Part shown: in pieces, positions 1 through 8,520 of the stretch | Layout of the letters: every line of letters begins with the position of its first letter | How positions within the stretch are numbered: the stretch's first letter is position 1 | NCBI GenBank assembly: GCA_009921765.1 | Contig: RFXC01000008.1 | Coordinates: forward strand, 1-46,790 | Reading direction: 5' to 3' | Origin: Betaproteobacteria bacterium | Lineage (GTDB): Bacteria; Pseudomonadota; Gammaproteobacteria; Burkholderiales; Burkholderiaceae | Length of the DNA: 46,790 nt | Position numbers and translations under genes: made by a program | Notes under the pieces: generated by a model | Database searches by the model: none | What the model was told of the DNA's origin: nothing | Seen by the model: only the letters and a program-made list of their open reading frames with translations

Positions 1-720
1 CTCCAGCGTGAGCCCGTCTTCGTGATATTCCTCCGCGCTGATCCGTACACCCAGACAGACGCCCGGCCCCAGCGCCTTCCGAAGGCGCGTTGCGACTTCA
101 AGCGGAAATCGCAACCGGTTTTCGGTCGTGCCGCCATAGTCGTCCTCGCGCTTGTTGGACAAGGGCGAGAGGAACTGCTGGAGCAGATGGCCATGTCCCC
201 AATGGAGCTCGATCCCATCAGCGCCCGCTTTCAGCATGTTCTCGGCGGTTCGCACATGAGCATCAATGACCTGCTGCATCTCGCGACGGTTCATCTGCCT
301 GGGCGGATACGAAGCAAGCGACCAGCGAATCGGTGATGCGCCCCAGGACACGGTGCGCTCATACTCGCCCTCGATCTGCCGCCCCATGTGACAGATCTGC
401 GCGATGAACGCGGCCCCGCCCTCGTGCACCGCATCAACCACCGGGCGAAACGCGTTGACCGATTCATCCAGGTATCCGCACACGCCCTGAGGCCGTCCGA
501 GCGTGTTTTCCATCACCCGGATCGCCTCGAAAATGATGAGCGCCACGCCGCCCGCTGCACGCTCTCGGTGATAGGCGACATGCCGCGCGCTCGGCAAATG
601 ATCGGCGCCAAAGTTGGTGGTGTGCGCAGGCATGAAAATGCGGTTGCGCAAAGCGATGCCATTGATCTCGAAGGGTTCGAACGCCGGCGAGTCGGCCGCA
701 GAGGATGGGGGTGAACGCAT
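1..720 (-). CDS. NADH:flavin oxidoreductase, old yellow enzyme family (C-terminus cut off by window edge)
   Basis: This minus-strand frame is open from an ATG at 720 to base 1, giving the first 240 residues. It shows the OYE barrel pattern: an N-terminal FEPFEINGIALRNRIFM strand, ICHMGRQ in the middle, and GADGIELHWGHGHLLQQF followed by LSPLSNKREDDYGG and ENRLRFPLEV near the cut end. These segments bind FMN and form the active-site face in the family, which reduces enones or related unsaturated substrates with NAD(P)H. The WGHGHLL form of the usual H.AHGYL motif suggests the branch of larger FMN/iron-sulphur reductases such as 2,4-dienoyl-CoA reductase, but the C-terminal part that would decide this lies outside. 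The gene points away from its right-hand neighbour. Family is secure; substrate unknown. Confidence 0.88.
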   Translation of the reverse strand, partial: MRSPPSSAADSPAFEPFEINGIALRNRIFMPAHTTNFGADHLPSARHVAYHRERAAGGVALIIFEAIRVMENTLGRPQGVCGYLDESVNAFRPVVDAVHEGGAAFIAQICHMGRQIEGEYERTVSWGASPIRWSLASYPPRQMNRREMQQVIDAHVRTAENMLKAGADGIELHWGHGHLLQQFLSPLSNKREDDYGGTTENRLRFPLEVATRLRKALGPGVCLGVRISAEEYHEDGLTLE

Positions 721-830
721 GGGGGCTTTCCGGGGAGGGTCGATCGAGGGTAGGCGGGCGATCGTCGATTTGTCAATTTCATACGAAGCCTTTACGGTAT
801 CGGCCGTTCCCACCTCATGAGTAATCTGTC

Positions 831-1244
831 ATGACCGATGCTGAAGCCGCTGTCGTTGCCTGCGACCCGTCCCGCCGAGCTGAAGGGCTGGAGGCGGCTG
901 CGCGTGCAATTGATTTTCTCCGCACGACCGAGGCTCGCGACATGGCCGAGGCAAGACGGCGCATCGGCCCGGGCTTTGCGCCGCGATTTCCGCGCGGGCG
1001 CAACTACGACAGCCTGGACACCTGGCTCGCCGCCTCGCGCCAGGCCTACAAATTCATGGGTAAGAAGTTCGCCCGGATCGACGTCGCCTTCACCGGGCCG
1101 GCCACTGCGGTGGTGTATTGCTATGGCACCTTGCACGGTGAATACCTGGATGGCCGGGTCGTTGACGGTGTTCGGTTCATCGACCGATTCGAGATTCGGA
1201 ACGGGCTGATCTGCGAGCAGGACGTCTGGAACGATCTGGTCTGA
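831..1244 (+). CDS. NTF2-like (SnoaL-type) small protein
   Basis: A 137-residue protein. The pattern of an N-terminal helix ([19 protein letters not shown]), a long central helical stretch with basic residues, and C-terminal strands ([23 protein letters not shown], then [22 protein letters not shown]) fits the cone-shaped NTF2/SnoaL fold. Members act as small hydrolases, isomerases or ligand-binding proteins, and function cannot be told from the fold. It lies 7 bases before the pterin dehydratase gene and is probably cotranscribed with it. No signal peptide is seen, so it should be cytoplasmic. Fold assignment is moderately sure; role unknown. Confidence 0.6.
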   Translation: MTDAEAAVVACDPSRRAEGLEAAARAIDFLRTTEARDMAEARRRIGPGFAPRFPRGRNYDSLDTWLAASRQAYKFMGKKFARIDVAFTGPATAVVYCYGTLHGEYLDGRVVDGVRFIDRFEIRNGLICEQDVWNDLV

Positions 1245-1251
1245 CGCGCCG

Positions 1252-1551
1252 ATGCCCAGAACACTCGAACCCGTTTCGCCCTCGGAACTCGCGAGCCTCA
1301 CCGCCTGGACGCTGGCCGATGACGGCCGCTCGCTCTCGCGTCGACTGGAATTCGCTGATTTCCAGGAAGCCTTTGCCTTCATGACCCGGGTGGCGCTGCG
1401 CGCCGAGCAACTGGACCATCACCCCGACTGGCGCAATGTCTGGCGCCGCGTCGACATCTCCCTCAGCACACACGACGCCGGCGGACTCACCCGTCTCGAC
1501 CTCGAGCTTGCCCGGTTCATCGACCGAATCGCCCCCCCGTCCAATACTTGA
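1252..1551 (+). CDS. phhB: 4a-hydroxytetrahydrobiopterin (pterin-4a-carbinolamine) dehydratase
   Basis: A 99-residue protein of normal family length. It carries the signature EQLDHHPDW, then [22 protein letters not shown], matching the E..HHP.....Y..V......TH...GLT..D...A pattern in which the paired histidines form the dehydration site. The enzyme recycles the pterin cofactor of aromatic amino acid hydroxylases by dehydrating 4a-hydroxytetrahydrobiopterin. No phenylalanine hydroxylase gene lies nearby, so it serves a distant hydroxylase or another pterin-linked reaction. Its stop codon at 1549-1551 abuts the next gene, suggesting an operon with the flanking genes. Confidence 0.9.
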   Translation: MPRTLEPVSPSELASLTAWTLADDGRSLSRRLEFADFQEAFAFMTRVALRAEQLDHHPDWRNVWRRVDISLSTHDAGGLTRLDLELARFIDRIAPPSNT

Positions 1552-1565
1552 AGGCCTTCACCGCC

Positions 1566-2423
1566 ATGACTGTCACCACCGACTCGTTCCTGCCTGCCGG
1601 CCTCAACATCGACCGCTACTCAGCCAGGCACATCGGCTGGGAGGTAAACGGCAAGGTCGCCACCATCACGCTCAATCGCCCCGAGCGCAAGAATCCCCTC
1701 ACCTTCGATTCATACGCAGAGTTGCGCGACCTCTTCCGTGCGCTCGCCTACTCAAAAACCATCAAGTCCGTCGTGATCACCGGCGCCGGCGGCAACTTTT
1801 GCTCCGGTGGCGATGTGCACGACATCATCGGCCCGCTGGTCGAACTCCAGCGCGCTGACGACATGGGCGGCCTGCTTTCATTTACACGCATGACGGGCGA
1901 TGTGGTGAAAGCCATGCGCGCAGCGCCGCAAACCATCGTTGCTGCGGTCGACGGCATCTGTGCCGGCGCGGGCGCCATTCTCGCGATGGCGGCCGATCTT
2001 CGTCTGGGTACGGCCGCGAGCAAGGTCGCGTTCCTGTTCGTGCGGGTCGGGCTGGCTGGCGCCGATATGGGCGCGTGCAACATTCTCCCGCGCATCGTTG
2101 GCTCGGGGCGCGCGGCGGAGCTGCTCTTCACCGGTCGTTCAATGGATGGCGCCGAGGCCGAGCGCTGGGGGTTCTATAACCGGCTGTGCGATCCCGCGGC
2201 CCTGCTTGCCGATGCGCAGGCGCTCGCAGCCTCACTTGCCGCGGGCCCCACCTTCGCCCATGCCATGACCAAGCGCTGCATCCACCAGGAGTGGAACATG
2301 GGCATTGATGAAGCCATTGAGGCCGAAGCGCAGGCCCAGGCCATCTGCATGCAGACCCGGGATTTTGAACGCGCCTATACCGCGTTCGTGAACCGGGCCA
2401 AACCGGTGTTCGAGGGCGATTGA
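1566..2423 (+). CDS. Enoyl-CoA hydratase/isomerase family protein
   Basis: A 285-residue crotonase-fold protein. Visible landmarks are [16 protein letters not shown], the first oxyanion-hole region [19 protein letters not shown], and the second, [21 protein letters not shown]. The position of the first catalytic Glu of classic hydratases reads FVRVGLAG, so that Glu is absent, while an Asp ([12 protein letters not shown]) stands near the second acidic position; the exact reaction is therefore uncertain. I chose the ATG at 1566, preceded by GAAGG; a TTG at 1548 would add six residues. A convergent acyl-CoA dehydrogenase ends one base away. From memory, the closest relatives of this [20 protein letters not shown] type sit in 2-aminobenzoyl-CoA degradation clusters, which is only a suggestion. 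Confidence 0.85.
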   Translation: MTVTTDSFLPAGLNIDRYSARHIGWEVNGKVATITLNRPERKNPLTFDSYAELRDLFRALAYSKTIKSVVITGAGGNFCSGGDVHDIIGPLVELQRADDMGGLLSFTRMTGDVVKAMRAAPQTIVAAVDGICAGAGAILAMAADLRLGTAASKVAFLFVRVGLAGADMGACNILPRIVGSGRAAELLFTGRSMDGAEAERWGFYNRLCDPAALLADAQALAASLAAGPTFAHAMTKRCIHQEWNMGIDEAIEAEAQAQAICMQTRDFERAYTAFVNRAKPVFEGD

Positions 2424-2424
2424 G

Positions 2425-3588
2425 TCAGGCAGACAAGCCTGCCATGGCCTGGCGCGAGATGATCACCCGCTGAACCTCGCTTGCACCTTCATAGATGCGC
2501 AGCGCGCGGATATCTCGATAAAGCTCCTCGGCCTTGTTGCCGCGTGTCACACCCAGCCCGCCGAATATCTGGACCGCCTCATCGATCACGCGCTGCGCCG
2601 CCTCGGTGGCATGGAGCTTGGCCATCGATGACTCGCGCGTGACGCGACGCTTCTGTACGTCGCGCGTCCAGGCGGAACGATAGACCAGCAGCGCACTCGC
2701 ATCGACATCAAGCGCCATGTCGGCGATCTTGCCCTGAATCAGCTGCTGCTCGATCAGCGCGCGCCCCATCACCATGCGGGTGGCCGCACGACGCATTGCA
2801 TCATCGAGCGCCCGCCTGGCAAAGCCGAGTGCGGCCGCGCCCACGGTGGTTCGGAAAACATCGAGCGTGGCCATGGCAATCTTGAAGCCCTCGCCGGGCT
2901 GGCCCAGCAAGCGATCCGCGGGTACGAAACAACCGTCGAAGCGGATGGTGGCGACCGGGTGAGGCGAGATCATTTCAAGGCGCTCGTCGATGATGAATCC
3001 AGGCGTTTCGGCATCGACCACAAACGCCGAGAGGCCCTTCGCGCCCGGTGCCTCGCCCGTGCGCGCAAACACTACGTAGTGATCTGCAATCCCACCGTTG
3101 GAAATCCAGGTCTTGACCCCATCGAGGCGCCAGCCTCCGGGCACCGCCGTGGCGAGCGTACTCATGGCGGCCACGTCTGATCCCGCATCGGGTTCAGACA
3201 GCGCAAAGGCCGCGATTCGCTCGCCAGACCGCACACCCGGCAGCACCTTGTCGCGCAGCGCCTGATCGGCAAAGAGGGTGATGGGCCCGGTGCCAAGCCC
3301 CTGCATGGCAAACATCACTTCGATCAGGCCCGAGCGCCGCGCGAGAATCTCCCGGGCGAGACAGATCGTGCGCACATCAAGGCCCGCTGCCCCCGCCCGC
3401 GGCACCACGGGCTCGAGCAGGCCGCTTCCGCCCAGGTCTCGAACAATGCTGCGGCAGAGCGCATCGAGCGCTTCCCCCTCGCAGTGCGCGGGCTCGGGCC
3501 GTGCCGCCACCCATGCCTCCAGGTGCGCGGCAAATTCTCGGTGACGAGACTCAAAGAACGGCCAATCCAAAAATGTGGTGTCCGACAT
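2425..3588 (-). CDS. Acyl-CoA dehydrogenase
   Basis: A 387-residue FAD enzyme of normal family length that introduces the alpha-beta double bond into an acyl-CoA. It shows the flavin and substrate motifs [26 protein letters not shown], the helical [17 protein letters not shown] region, [33 protein letters not shown] and a final VIISRQ. The Glu of IYEG is the usual catalytic base of many subfamilies. The frame stays open far upstream of 3588, but homology starts at the ATG there ([12 protein letters not shown]), so the longer reading is rejected. It faces the enoyl-CoA hydratase tail to tail with one base between stops. The acyl substrate is unknown. Confidence 0.92.
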   Translation of the reverse strand: MSDTTFLDWPFFESRHREFAAHLEAWVAARPEPAHCEGEALDALCRSIVRDLGGSGLLEPVVPRAGAAGLDVRTICLAREILARRSGLIEVMFAMQGLGTGPITLFADQALRDKVLPGVRSGERIAAFALSEPDAGSDVAAMSTLATAVPGGWRLDGVKTWISNGGIADHYVVFARTGEAPGAKGLSAFVVDAETPGFIIDERLEMISPHPVATIRFDGCFVPADRLLGQPGEGFKIAMATLDVFRTTVGAAALGFARRALDDAMRRAATRMVMGRALIEQQLIQGKIADMALDVDASALLVYRSAWTRDVQKRRVTRESSMAKLHATEAAQRVIDEAVQIFGGLGVTRGNKAEELYRDIRALRIYEGASEVQRVIISRQAMAGLSA

Positions 3589-3608
3589 CGGCAGGGTTCC
3601 AATCTTGG

Positions 3609-3658
3609 CTCGCGGGCGCTCGCCCGCGAGGGGTGGCACGCGGGCGAGCGCCCGCGAG
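3609..3658. repeat. 20-bp perfect inverted repeat (REP-like or bidirectional terminator)
   Basis: Bases 3609-3628 and 3639-3658 are perfect reverse complements separated by a 10-base loop. Each arm contains CGCGGGCGCTCGCCCGCG, itself nearly self-complementary, so the element could form one long or two short hairpins. It lies between the glutathione peroxidase gene, which ends at 3672, and the acyl-CoA dehydrogenase start at 3588, both on the minus strand. There is no T-tract on either side, so it may be a repetitive extragenic palindrome rather than an intrinsic terminator. Confidence 0.7.
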
Positions 3659-3671
3659 GAAAGCGGTGAAC

Positions 3672-4370
3672 TCAGGTGACAGCGAGCGCCTTTTCTATCG
3701 CAGCAACCAATTCGCGCGATTCGGGCGCAACCCGACTTGGATAATGTGCAACCGGCTGCCCCGACCGACTGACGAGGTACTTGTGGAAATTCCAGCGGGG
3801 CGCCTGACCGGTGATCCGTGCCAGCTCGGCGTGAAGCGGATTGGCCGACGCACCCGTGACCGACGTTTTCGCGAACATGGGAAAGCGTACCCCGTAGGTG
3901 TTGAAGCACACCTCGCCGATCTGCTGGCTGGTGCCGGGCTCCTGTTGGCCAAAGTCGTTGGACGGAAAGCCGAGAATCACCAGACCGCGCGACGCAAAAC
4001 GGCCGTGCAATTTCTCCAGGCCCTCGTACTGCGGCGTAAAGCCACACTGACTGGCGGTATTGACCACCAGAAGCACTTTGCCGGCGAAGCCGCACAAGGA
4101 TACCGGCGCGTCGTCCTGGAGCCTCGGAAACACATGATTGAGGAGCGACGGGCAGGCACCCGACGTGGCTGCGCCTCCGGCGGCCGCGCCTCCGGCAGCC
4201 GCGACACCGGAGGCCGCCACCACATGGGATACGCCCCCCCCAACGCCCAGAGCTGCGGCACGCAACAACACCGGTGCGCCCAGTGCAACGCCTGAGCGCA
4301 GCGCGCGACGCCGACCGGAGTCAAACGGACCGGGCGCTCGTGGAAAAAATGGTGTCGGGAAGACTTGCAT
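3672..4370 (-). CDS. Glutathione peroxidase-like protein with Tat-type leader
   Basis: A 232-residue protein whose last ~155 residues are a complete thiol peroxidase domain. Catalytic residues are visible: Cys109 in NTASQCGFTPQYEGL, Gln142 in GFPSNDFGQQEPG, and Trp193-Asn194 in RWNFHKYLV. It reduces hydroperoxides; such Cys-type bacterial enzymes often use thioredoxin. The N-terminus has a twin-arginine stretch (SGRRRALRSG) followed by a hydrophobic segment and a low-complexity Ala/Gly linker at about residues 51-71, suggesting export to the periplasm with a flexible spacer. The start is only 26 bases from the divergent GST gene, leaving very little room for two promoters, so the true start could be further in. 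Confidence 0.85.
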   Translation of the reverse strand: MQVFPTPFFPRAPGPFDSGRRRALRSGVALGAPVLLRAAALGVGGGVSHVVAASGVAAAGGAAAGGAATSGACPSLLNHVFPRLQDDAPVSLCGFAGKVLLVVNTASQCGFTPQYEGLEKLHGRFASRGLVILGFPSNDFGQQEPGTSQQIGEVCFNTYGVRFPMFAKTSVTGASANPLHAELARITGQAPRWNFHKYLVSRSGQPVAHYPSRVAPESRELVAAIEKALAVT

Positions 4371-4396
4371 GACTTTCGAACGCTAAAATTGGTTGG

Positions 4397-5032
4397 ATGA
4401 AACTCTACATCACCGCCGGTTCCCCCTATGCCCGGATGACCCGCATGATGGTCATCGAAAAGGGACTGCAGTCGCGTGTGAGCGAACATCTCGCCCAGAC
4501 CCGGGTGGCCGACAGCCCTTATTACGCGATCAGCGTGTCCGGACGCGTCCCCTACCTGATATGCGAAGACGGTGAGGGTCTGGAGGGGTCGGTCGCCATC
4601 TGCGACTATCTCGACAGCCTGGTGGGTGAGCCGCTCCTCGCGCGTCCTTCACCCTCTGAAGCCCTTGCGGTTACGCGACTCGACGCCCGCGCCACCTCCC
4701 TACTGGACGGTCTGGCAGTCTGGTTCCGCGAACTGGTCCGGCCTGCCGATGAACGCTCACCGACCGTCATTCAGCATGAACATGCCCGCGCCGAGCGACT
4801 GCTGTCCTGGTGGGAGACCCAGATCGGCCATCGCTGGATGCACGGCCCCTTCAATCACGCCCAGCTCACGCTGGGATGCGCGCTCGCGTTCGCGCTCAAG
4901 ATTCGCGGCTTTGAGTGGCGCCCCGATCGACCCGCGCTTGCTGCGTGGTTCGAGGCTTTCAGCTGTCGGCCCTCATTCGCGGCCACCGAGCCACCGGCGT
5001 CCAGAAAACAGCCCCCGGAGACGCCGAAATGA
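4397..5032 (+). CDS. Glutathione S-transferase family protein
   Basis: A 211-residue protein with the GST layout: an N-terminal thioredoxin-like domain beginning MKLYITAGSPYARMTRMM, a cis-proline region SGRVPYLICEDG, the glutathione gamma-glutamyl contact EGSVAICDYLDSL, and an all-helical C-terminal domain. Members conjugate or reduce substrates with glutathione in the cytoplasm. The C-terminal tail after about residue 195 is Pro-rich and probably disordered. The stop overlaps the ATG of the next gene, indicating translational coupling with a Bug receptor. Substrate unknown. Confidence 0.85.
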   Translation: MKLYITAGSPYARMTRMMVIEKGLQSRVSEHLAQTRVADSPYYAISVSGRVPYLICEDGEGLEGSVAICDYLDSLVGEPLLARPSPSEALAVTRLDARATSLLDGLAVWFRELVRPADERSPTVIQHEHARAERLLSWWETQIGHRWMHGPFNHAQLTLGCALAFALKIRGFEWRPDRPALAAWFEAFSCRPSFAATEPPASRKQPPETPK

Positions 5033-6024
5033 AGAAGGTTTCACGGCGACACCTCATCCTCGCGGCCGCCGCTGCCACCTTGGCGGCCCCCTCCTCGGCG
5101 CAGACCTTCCCCTCGCGTCCGGTTCGCCTGGTCGTTCCCTACCCGCCGGGTGGCCCGCTGGATCTGGCGGCGCGCGCACTTGCCGAGGCCATGCGTGAAC
5201 CGCTTGGCGGCGCGGTCATTGTCGAGAATCGCAGCGGAGCAGGCGGCAACGTGGGGGCTGACCATGTTGCGAAATCACCGGCCGACGGCTATTCGCTCCT
5301 GATCGGTGCGGTTGCCACGCATGCCATCAACCCCTCGCTCTATCCGCGCATGCCGTATGACGCCGAGCGCGACTTCGCACCGATCTCGCTGATCGCGGTG
5401 GTCCCCAATGTTCTGGTGCTGAACGAGGCGTTTGCGCAGCGCGAATCAATCCGCACGGTCGACGACTTTGTTGCAGTTCTCAGGCGCCGACCTGGCGCGT
5501 TTCAATTCGCATCGGGCGGCAACGGCAGCGCAGGACACCTCGCGGGCGAGCTCTTCAAGCAGCAGACGCAGACCTTCGCGGTGCATATCCCATACCGGGG
5601 CGCGGGGCCCGCACAGCTCGCCCTGATGTCAGGCGAAGTGCAGTTCATGTTCGACAACCTGGCCTCGGCCGCTCCGCGCATCCGCGAAGGCCGGATTCTG
5701 CCGCTTGGCCTCACCACCATCTCGCGTACGCCCGCCATGCCCGAACTGGCGCCGCTTTCCGAGTTGTCACCACGCGAACTCAAGGGGTTTGACATCAGTA
5801 CCTGGTACGGTCTGTTCGCGCCCGCTGGCACGCCGCGGCCCATCATCGACCGTCTTCGCGGGGCACTGCTTGAAGCCATGAAGAGCGAGCGCTTCATGCA
5901 AACCATGCGCACCCAGGCGGCCGCCGCCTCCCCGACCACGCCCGAAGCCTTTGCCCAGCTGATTCGGACCGAGGCAGCGAAATACAAAGAACTGGTGGCG
6001 CGATCCGGCGCCACCATCGACTGA
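5029..6024 (+). CDS. TctC/Bug-family periplasmic solute receptor
   Basis: A 331-residue exported binding protein. The ATG at 5029 overlaps the GST stop and begins a leader MKKVSRRHLILAAAAATLAA ending near SSAQ; the paired Arg suggest Tat or Sec export. The mature part has the Bug signatures RPVRLVVPYPPGGPLDLAAR, VIVENRSGAGGNVGADHVA, PADGYSLLIG and VHIPYRGAGPAQLALMSGEVQFMFDN. Bug receptors bind small carboxylates or amides in a deep cleft. No TctA/TctB permease is adjacent, so it is an orphan receptor, either sharing a distant permease or acting in sensing. It forms an operon with the GST and a small monooxygenase. Confidence 0.9.
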   Translation: MKKVSRRHLILAAAAATLAAPSSAQTFPSRPVRLVVPYPPGGPLDLAARALAEAMREPLGGAVIVENRSGAGGNVGADHVAKSPADGYSLLIGAVATHAINPSLYPRMPYDAERDFAPISLIAVVPNVLVLNEAFAQRESIRTVDDFVAVLRRRPGAFQFASGGNGSAGHLAGELFKQQTQTFAVHIPYRGAGPAQLALMSGEVQFMFDNLASAAPRIREGRILPLGLTTISRTPAMPELAPLSELSPRELKGFDISTWYGLFAPAGTPRPIIDRLRGALLEAMKSERFMQTMRTQAAAASPTTPEAFAQLIRTEAAKYKELVARSGATID

Positions 6025-6060
6025 TCCGGCAGCGTCCGGGTGCGTTTTGAGGAGATCTCC

Positions 6061-6369
6061 GTGATTCACGTCGTCGCTGTCATCACCACCAAACCGGGCC
6101 TGCGAGATACTGTGCTGCAGGCCTTTCGCGCCAACGTGCCAGCAGTCCTCGCCGAAGATGGCTGCATCGAATACGGCGCGGTCGTCGATCCGGCCGAGGC
6201 GCCCGCGTTTCACACGCCGATCGGCCCAGACACCTTCATGGTGATCGAGAAATGGGCCTCACGCGAGGCATTGGAAGCCCATGCCAGAAGCGCCCACATG
6301 GCGGCCTACGCCGGCCGCACACGCGAGCACATCGCCAAGCGCCTGGTCCATGTGCTGAACGGAATTTGA
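6061..6369 (+). CDS. Antibiotic biosynthesis monooxygenase (ABM/YgiN)-domain protein
   Basis: A 102-residue protein with the dimeric alpha-beta barrel pattern of the ABM family: VVAVITTKPGLRDTVLQAF, EDGCIEYGAVVDP, FMVIEKWASREALEAHARSAHM and a C-terminal helix. Relatives include quinol monooxygenase YgiN and small cofactor-free oxygenases. I chose the GTG at 6061 because GAGGAG lies six bases before it; an upstream GTG at 6040 would place that ribosome site inside the gene. It follows the Bug receptor by 36 bases and may act on the imported compound or its quinone products. Reaction not determined. Confidence 0.78.
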   Translation: MIHVVAVITTKPGLRDTVLQAFRANVPAVLAEDGCIEYGAVVDPAEAPAFHTPIGPDTFMVIEKWASREALEAHARSAHMAAYAGRTREHIAKRLVHVLNGI

Positions 6370-6384
6370 ACGGCGCGCTCTGCG

Positions 6385-7197
6385 CTAGAAAATGGCCAGG
6401 GCGCTGTTTTTCAGATCGGTCACGAGCATGTAGCCGGGCGCGTGGGTGATGCAGAATTCAGGCCGGGCTGCGGCGATGACGGCCTGGGGCGTCACGCCGC
6501 AGGCCCAGAACACCGGCAGTTCATCCTCGCGAACCTCGATCGGGTCGCCATAGTCGGGCCGGGCGATATCGTTGATGCCGATGAGCCCGGGCAAACCCAG
6601 ATGCACCGGTGCCCCGTGTACCGACGGAAACCGCGAGGTGATCTGCACCGCGCGAATGGCATCGGCCGGACGCAGGGGGCGCATGGACACCACCATCGGA
6701 CCATGAAAAACACCGGCGGGCCGGGTCGGGATCGAAGTGCGATACATCGGCACGTTTGAACCGCAGTCGATATGCCGCATGGGCAGACCCGCTTCAACCA
6801 GCGCTTCCTCGAACGAAAAGGAGCATCCGAGCACGAAGCTCACCAGGTCGTCGCGCCAGAAGTCGCGAACATCGGCAACCTCGGCCACCAGCTCCCCGTG
6901 CCGCCAGACCCGGTATCGGGGCAGATCGGTTCGGATGTCCAGGTCGTCACCCAGCGCGGGTAGCCTGGGGTCACCCGGCGCGGACGTGGCAAGCACCGGG
7001 CAGGGGCGCGGATTCTGCTGGCAGAAGCGCAAAAAATCATGGGCCAGTGCCGCGGGAAGGATGGCAAGGTTGCCCTGCACGTAACCGGGCGCCATGCCTG
7101 CCGTGGGTCGGCTGCCCTCACCGCGGCGAACCGCGAGCCTTGCCTCGCGCCCGGAGGCAAACACCTGGAACGAGGCCATTCCTGATTCGGCATTCAT
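6385..7197 (-). CDS. DUF1445 putative hydro-lyase (YcsI / D-glutamate cyclase-like)
   Basis: A 270-residue protein with family hallmarks: [19 protein letters not shown] at the start, [36 protein letters not shown], and near the end [14 protein letters not shown] and [14 protein letters not shown]. The family includes the mitochondrial D-glutamate cyclase and uncharacterised bacterial hydro-lyase-like proteins. The ATG at 7197 has GGAGAG six bases upstream, so the 12-residue longer reading is not favoured. It is convergent with the ABM gene and divergent from the thiolase-like gene across 154 bases. In other bacteria such genes often accompany carboxylate or lactam metabolism; that role here is only inferred. 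Confidence 0.82.
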   Translation of the reverse strand: MNAESGMASFQVFASGREARLAVRRGEGSRPTAGMAPGYVQGNLAILPAALAHDFLRFCQQNPRPCPVLATSAPGDPRLPALGDDLDIRTDLPRYRVWRHGELVAEVADVRDFWRDDLVSFVLGCSFSFEEALVEAGLPMRHIDCGSNVPMYRTSIPTRPAGVFHGPMVVSMRPLRPADAIRAVQITSRFPSVHGAPVHLGLPGLIGINDIARPDYGDPIEVREDELPVFWACGVTPQAVIAAARPEFCITHAPGYMLVTDLKNSALAIF

Positions 7198-7351
7198 TGA
7201 GAACTCTCCAGCAGGCAGATCGGCGGATGCCATCCGGTTGATCCGGAATGGTACTTCATGGACCGTTCCGAGCGCCGCACTCGCGTCCCGAGCCGTGCGT
7301 GCGAATTCTGTAGAGTGCCGTTCATCCTGCCATCAACCGGAAGCCGACACG

Positions 7352-8518
7352 ATGAGTATTCGAGGCAAGGCCCACATCATTGGTGCGTATGAGCACCCCA
7401 CCCGTCTCGCGCCGGACAAGAGCGTGGCTCAACTGCACATGGAGTGCGCGCTCGGCGCAGTCCGCGACGCCGGGCTCACACTGGGCGATGTTGACGGCTA
7501 CTTCTGCGCGGGCGATGCACCCGGGCTGGGCGCGCTCAGCATGATCGAGTACATGGGCATTCGTCCGCGCCACATCGACACCACCGAGACCGGTGGCTCG
7601 TCCTACCTGATTCACGTCTCGCACGCGGCTCAGGCCATCGCTGCAGGACATTGCAACGTCGCTCTGATCACGCTCGCCGGACGCCCACGGTCCGAGGCGT
7701 CCAGCGGCCTTCAGCCGAGAAATTTTGGCGCGAACATTCCCGACCAGCCTTTTGAAGCGCCTTTTGGCCCGCTCACCATCAACAGCTATGCCCTGGTGGC
7801 CGCTCGCCACATGCACGAGTTCGGGACAACCGCCGAGCAACTCGCCTGGATCAAGGTGGCCGCATCGCATCATGCCCAGCACAATCCGCACGCCATGCTG
7901 CGCCAGGTGCTCACCGTGGACGAGGTGCTCGCTTCGCCCATGGTATCGGACCCGATCCGCCGCATGGATTGCTGTGTGGTGTCTGACGGAGGCGGTGCCC
8001 TGATCGTCGCCCGACCTGAAATCGCGCGCACGCTCAAGCGTCCGCTGGTTCAGATCCGGGGCGCCGGCGAGTTTGTGAAGGGACTGAATGGGGGCCGCGT
8101 CGACCTCAGCTACTCGGGGGCCCGGCACTCGGGCGCTGCAGCCTTCGCCGAGGCTGGCCTCACACCGGCCGACATTCAGTATGTCTCCATCTACGACAGC
8201 TTCACCATCACCGTGCTCATGCAGCTCGAGGATCTGGGGTTCTGCGAGAAAGGCCAGGGCGGCCGGTTTGTCTCCGACGGCAACCTGATCGCCGGCAGCG
8301 GCCGCCTGCCGTTCAATACCGACGGCGGTGGCCTATGCAGCAACCATCCCGCGAACCGTGGCGGCATCACCAAAGTGATCGAAGCGGTGCGCCAGTTGCG
8401 CGGCGAGGCCCACCCGGCGGTTCAGGTGCCGGGTTGCACGCTTGCGCTCGCCCAGGGCACCGGCGGCCAGCTCGGTGCCCGCCACGGTAGCTCAACATTG
8501 ATTCTCGAGAGGGTTTGA
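7352..8518 (+). CDS. SCP2-type thiolase-like protein, probably an acyl-CoA retro-aldolase or acyltransferase partner
   Basis: A 388-residue thiolase-fold protein. The segment that normally holds the nucleophilic Cys reads ETGGSSYLIHVSHAAQAI (about residues 80-96), with Ser in place of Cys. The C-terminal region (GTGGQLGARHGSSTL) also lacks the usual Cys of the CxG motif, and the classic NEAFA segment is replaced by SIYDSFTI. The protein therefore probably cannot do standard Claisen chemistry. Paired with the downstream DUF35 protein it resembles the Ltp2/DUF35 complexes that cleave steroid side-chain hydroxyacyl-CoAs. I chose the ATG at 7352 because homology begins there; upstream in-frame sequence lies in the divergent promoter region. 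Confidence 0.85.
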   Translation: MSIRGKAHIIGAYEHPTRLAPDKSVAQLHMECALGAVRDAGLTLGDVDGYFCAGDAPGLGALSMIEYMGIRPRHIDTTETGGSSYLIHVSHAAQAIAAGHCNVALITLAGRPRSEASSGLQPRNFGANIPDQPFEAPFGPLTINSYALVAARHMHEFGTTAEQLAWIKVAASHHAQHNPHAMLRQVLTVDEVLASPMVSDPIRRMDCCVVSDGGGALIVARPEIARTLKRPLVQIRGAGEFVKGLNGGRVDLSYSGARHSGAAAFAEAGLTPADIQYVSIYDSFTITVLMQLEDLGFCEKGQGGRFVSDGNLIAGSGRLPFNTDGGGLCSNHPANRGGITKVIEAVRQLRGEAHPAVQVPGCTLALAQGTGGQLGARHGSSTLILERV

Positions 8519-8520
8519 AC

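Noticed and set aside
3589..4095. Open extension of the acyl-CoA dehydrogenase frame, adding 169 residues at the N-terminus
   Set aside because: It runs through the inverted repeat and antisense to the glutathione peroxidase gene, and family homology begins at the ATG at 3588.
3501..4295. 264-codon plus-strand open frame
   Set aside because: It is antisense to the glutathione peroxidase, whose catalytic motifs are all intact on the minus strand.
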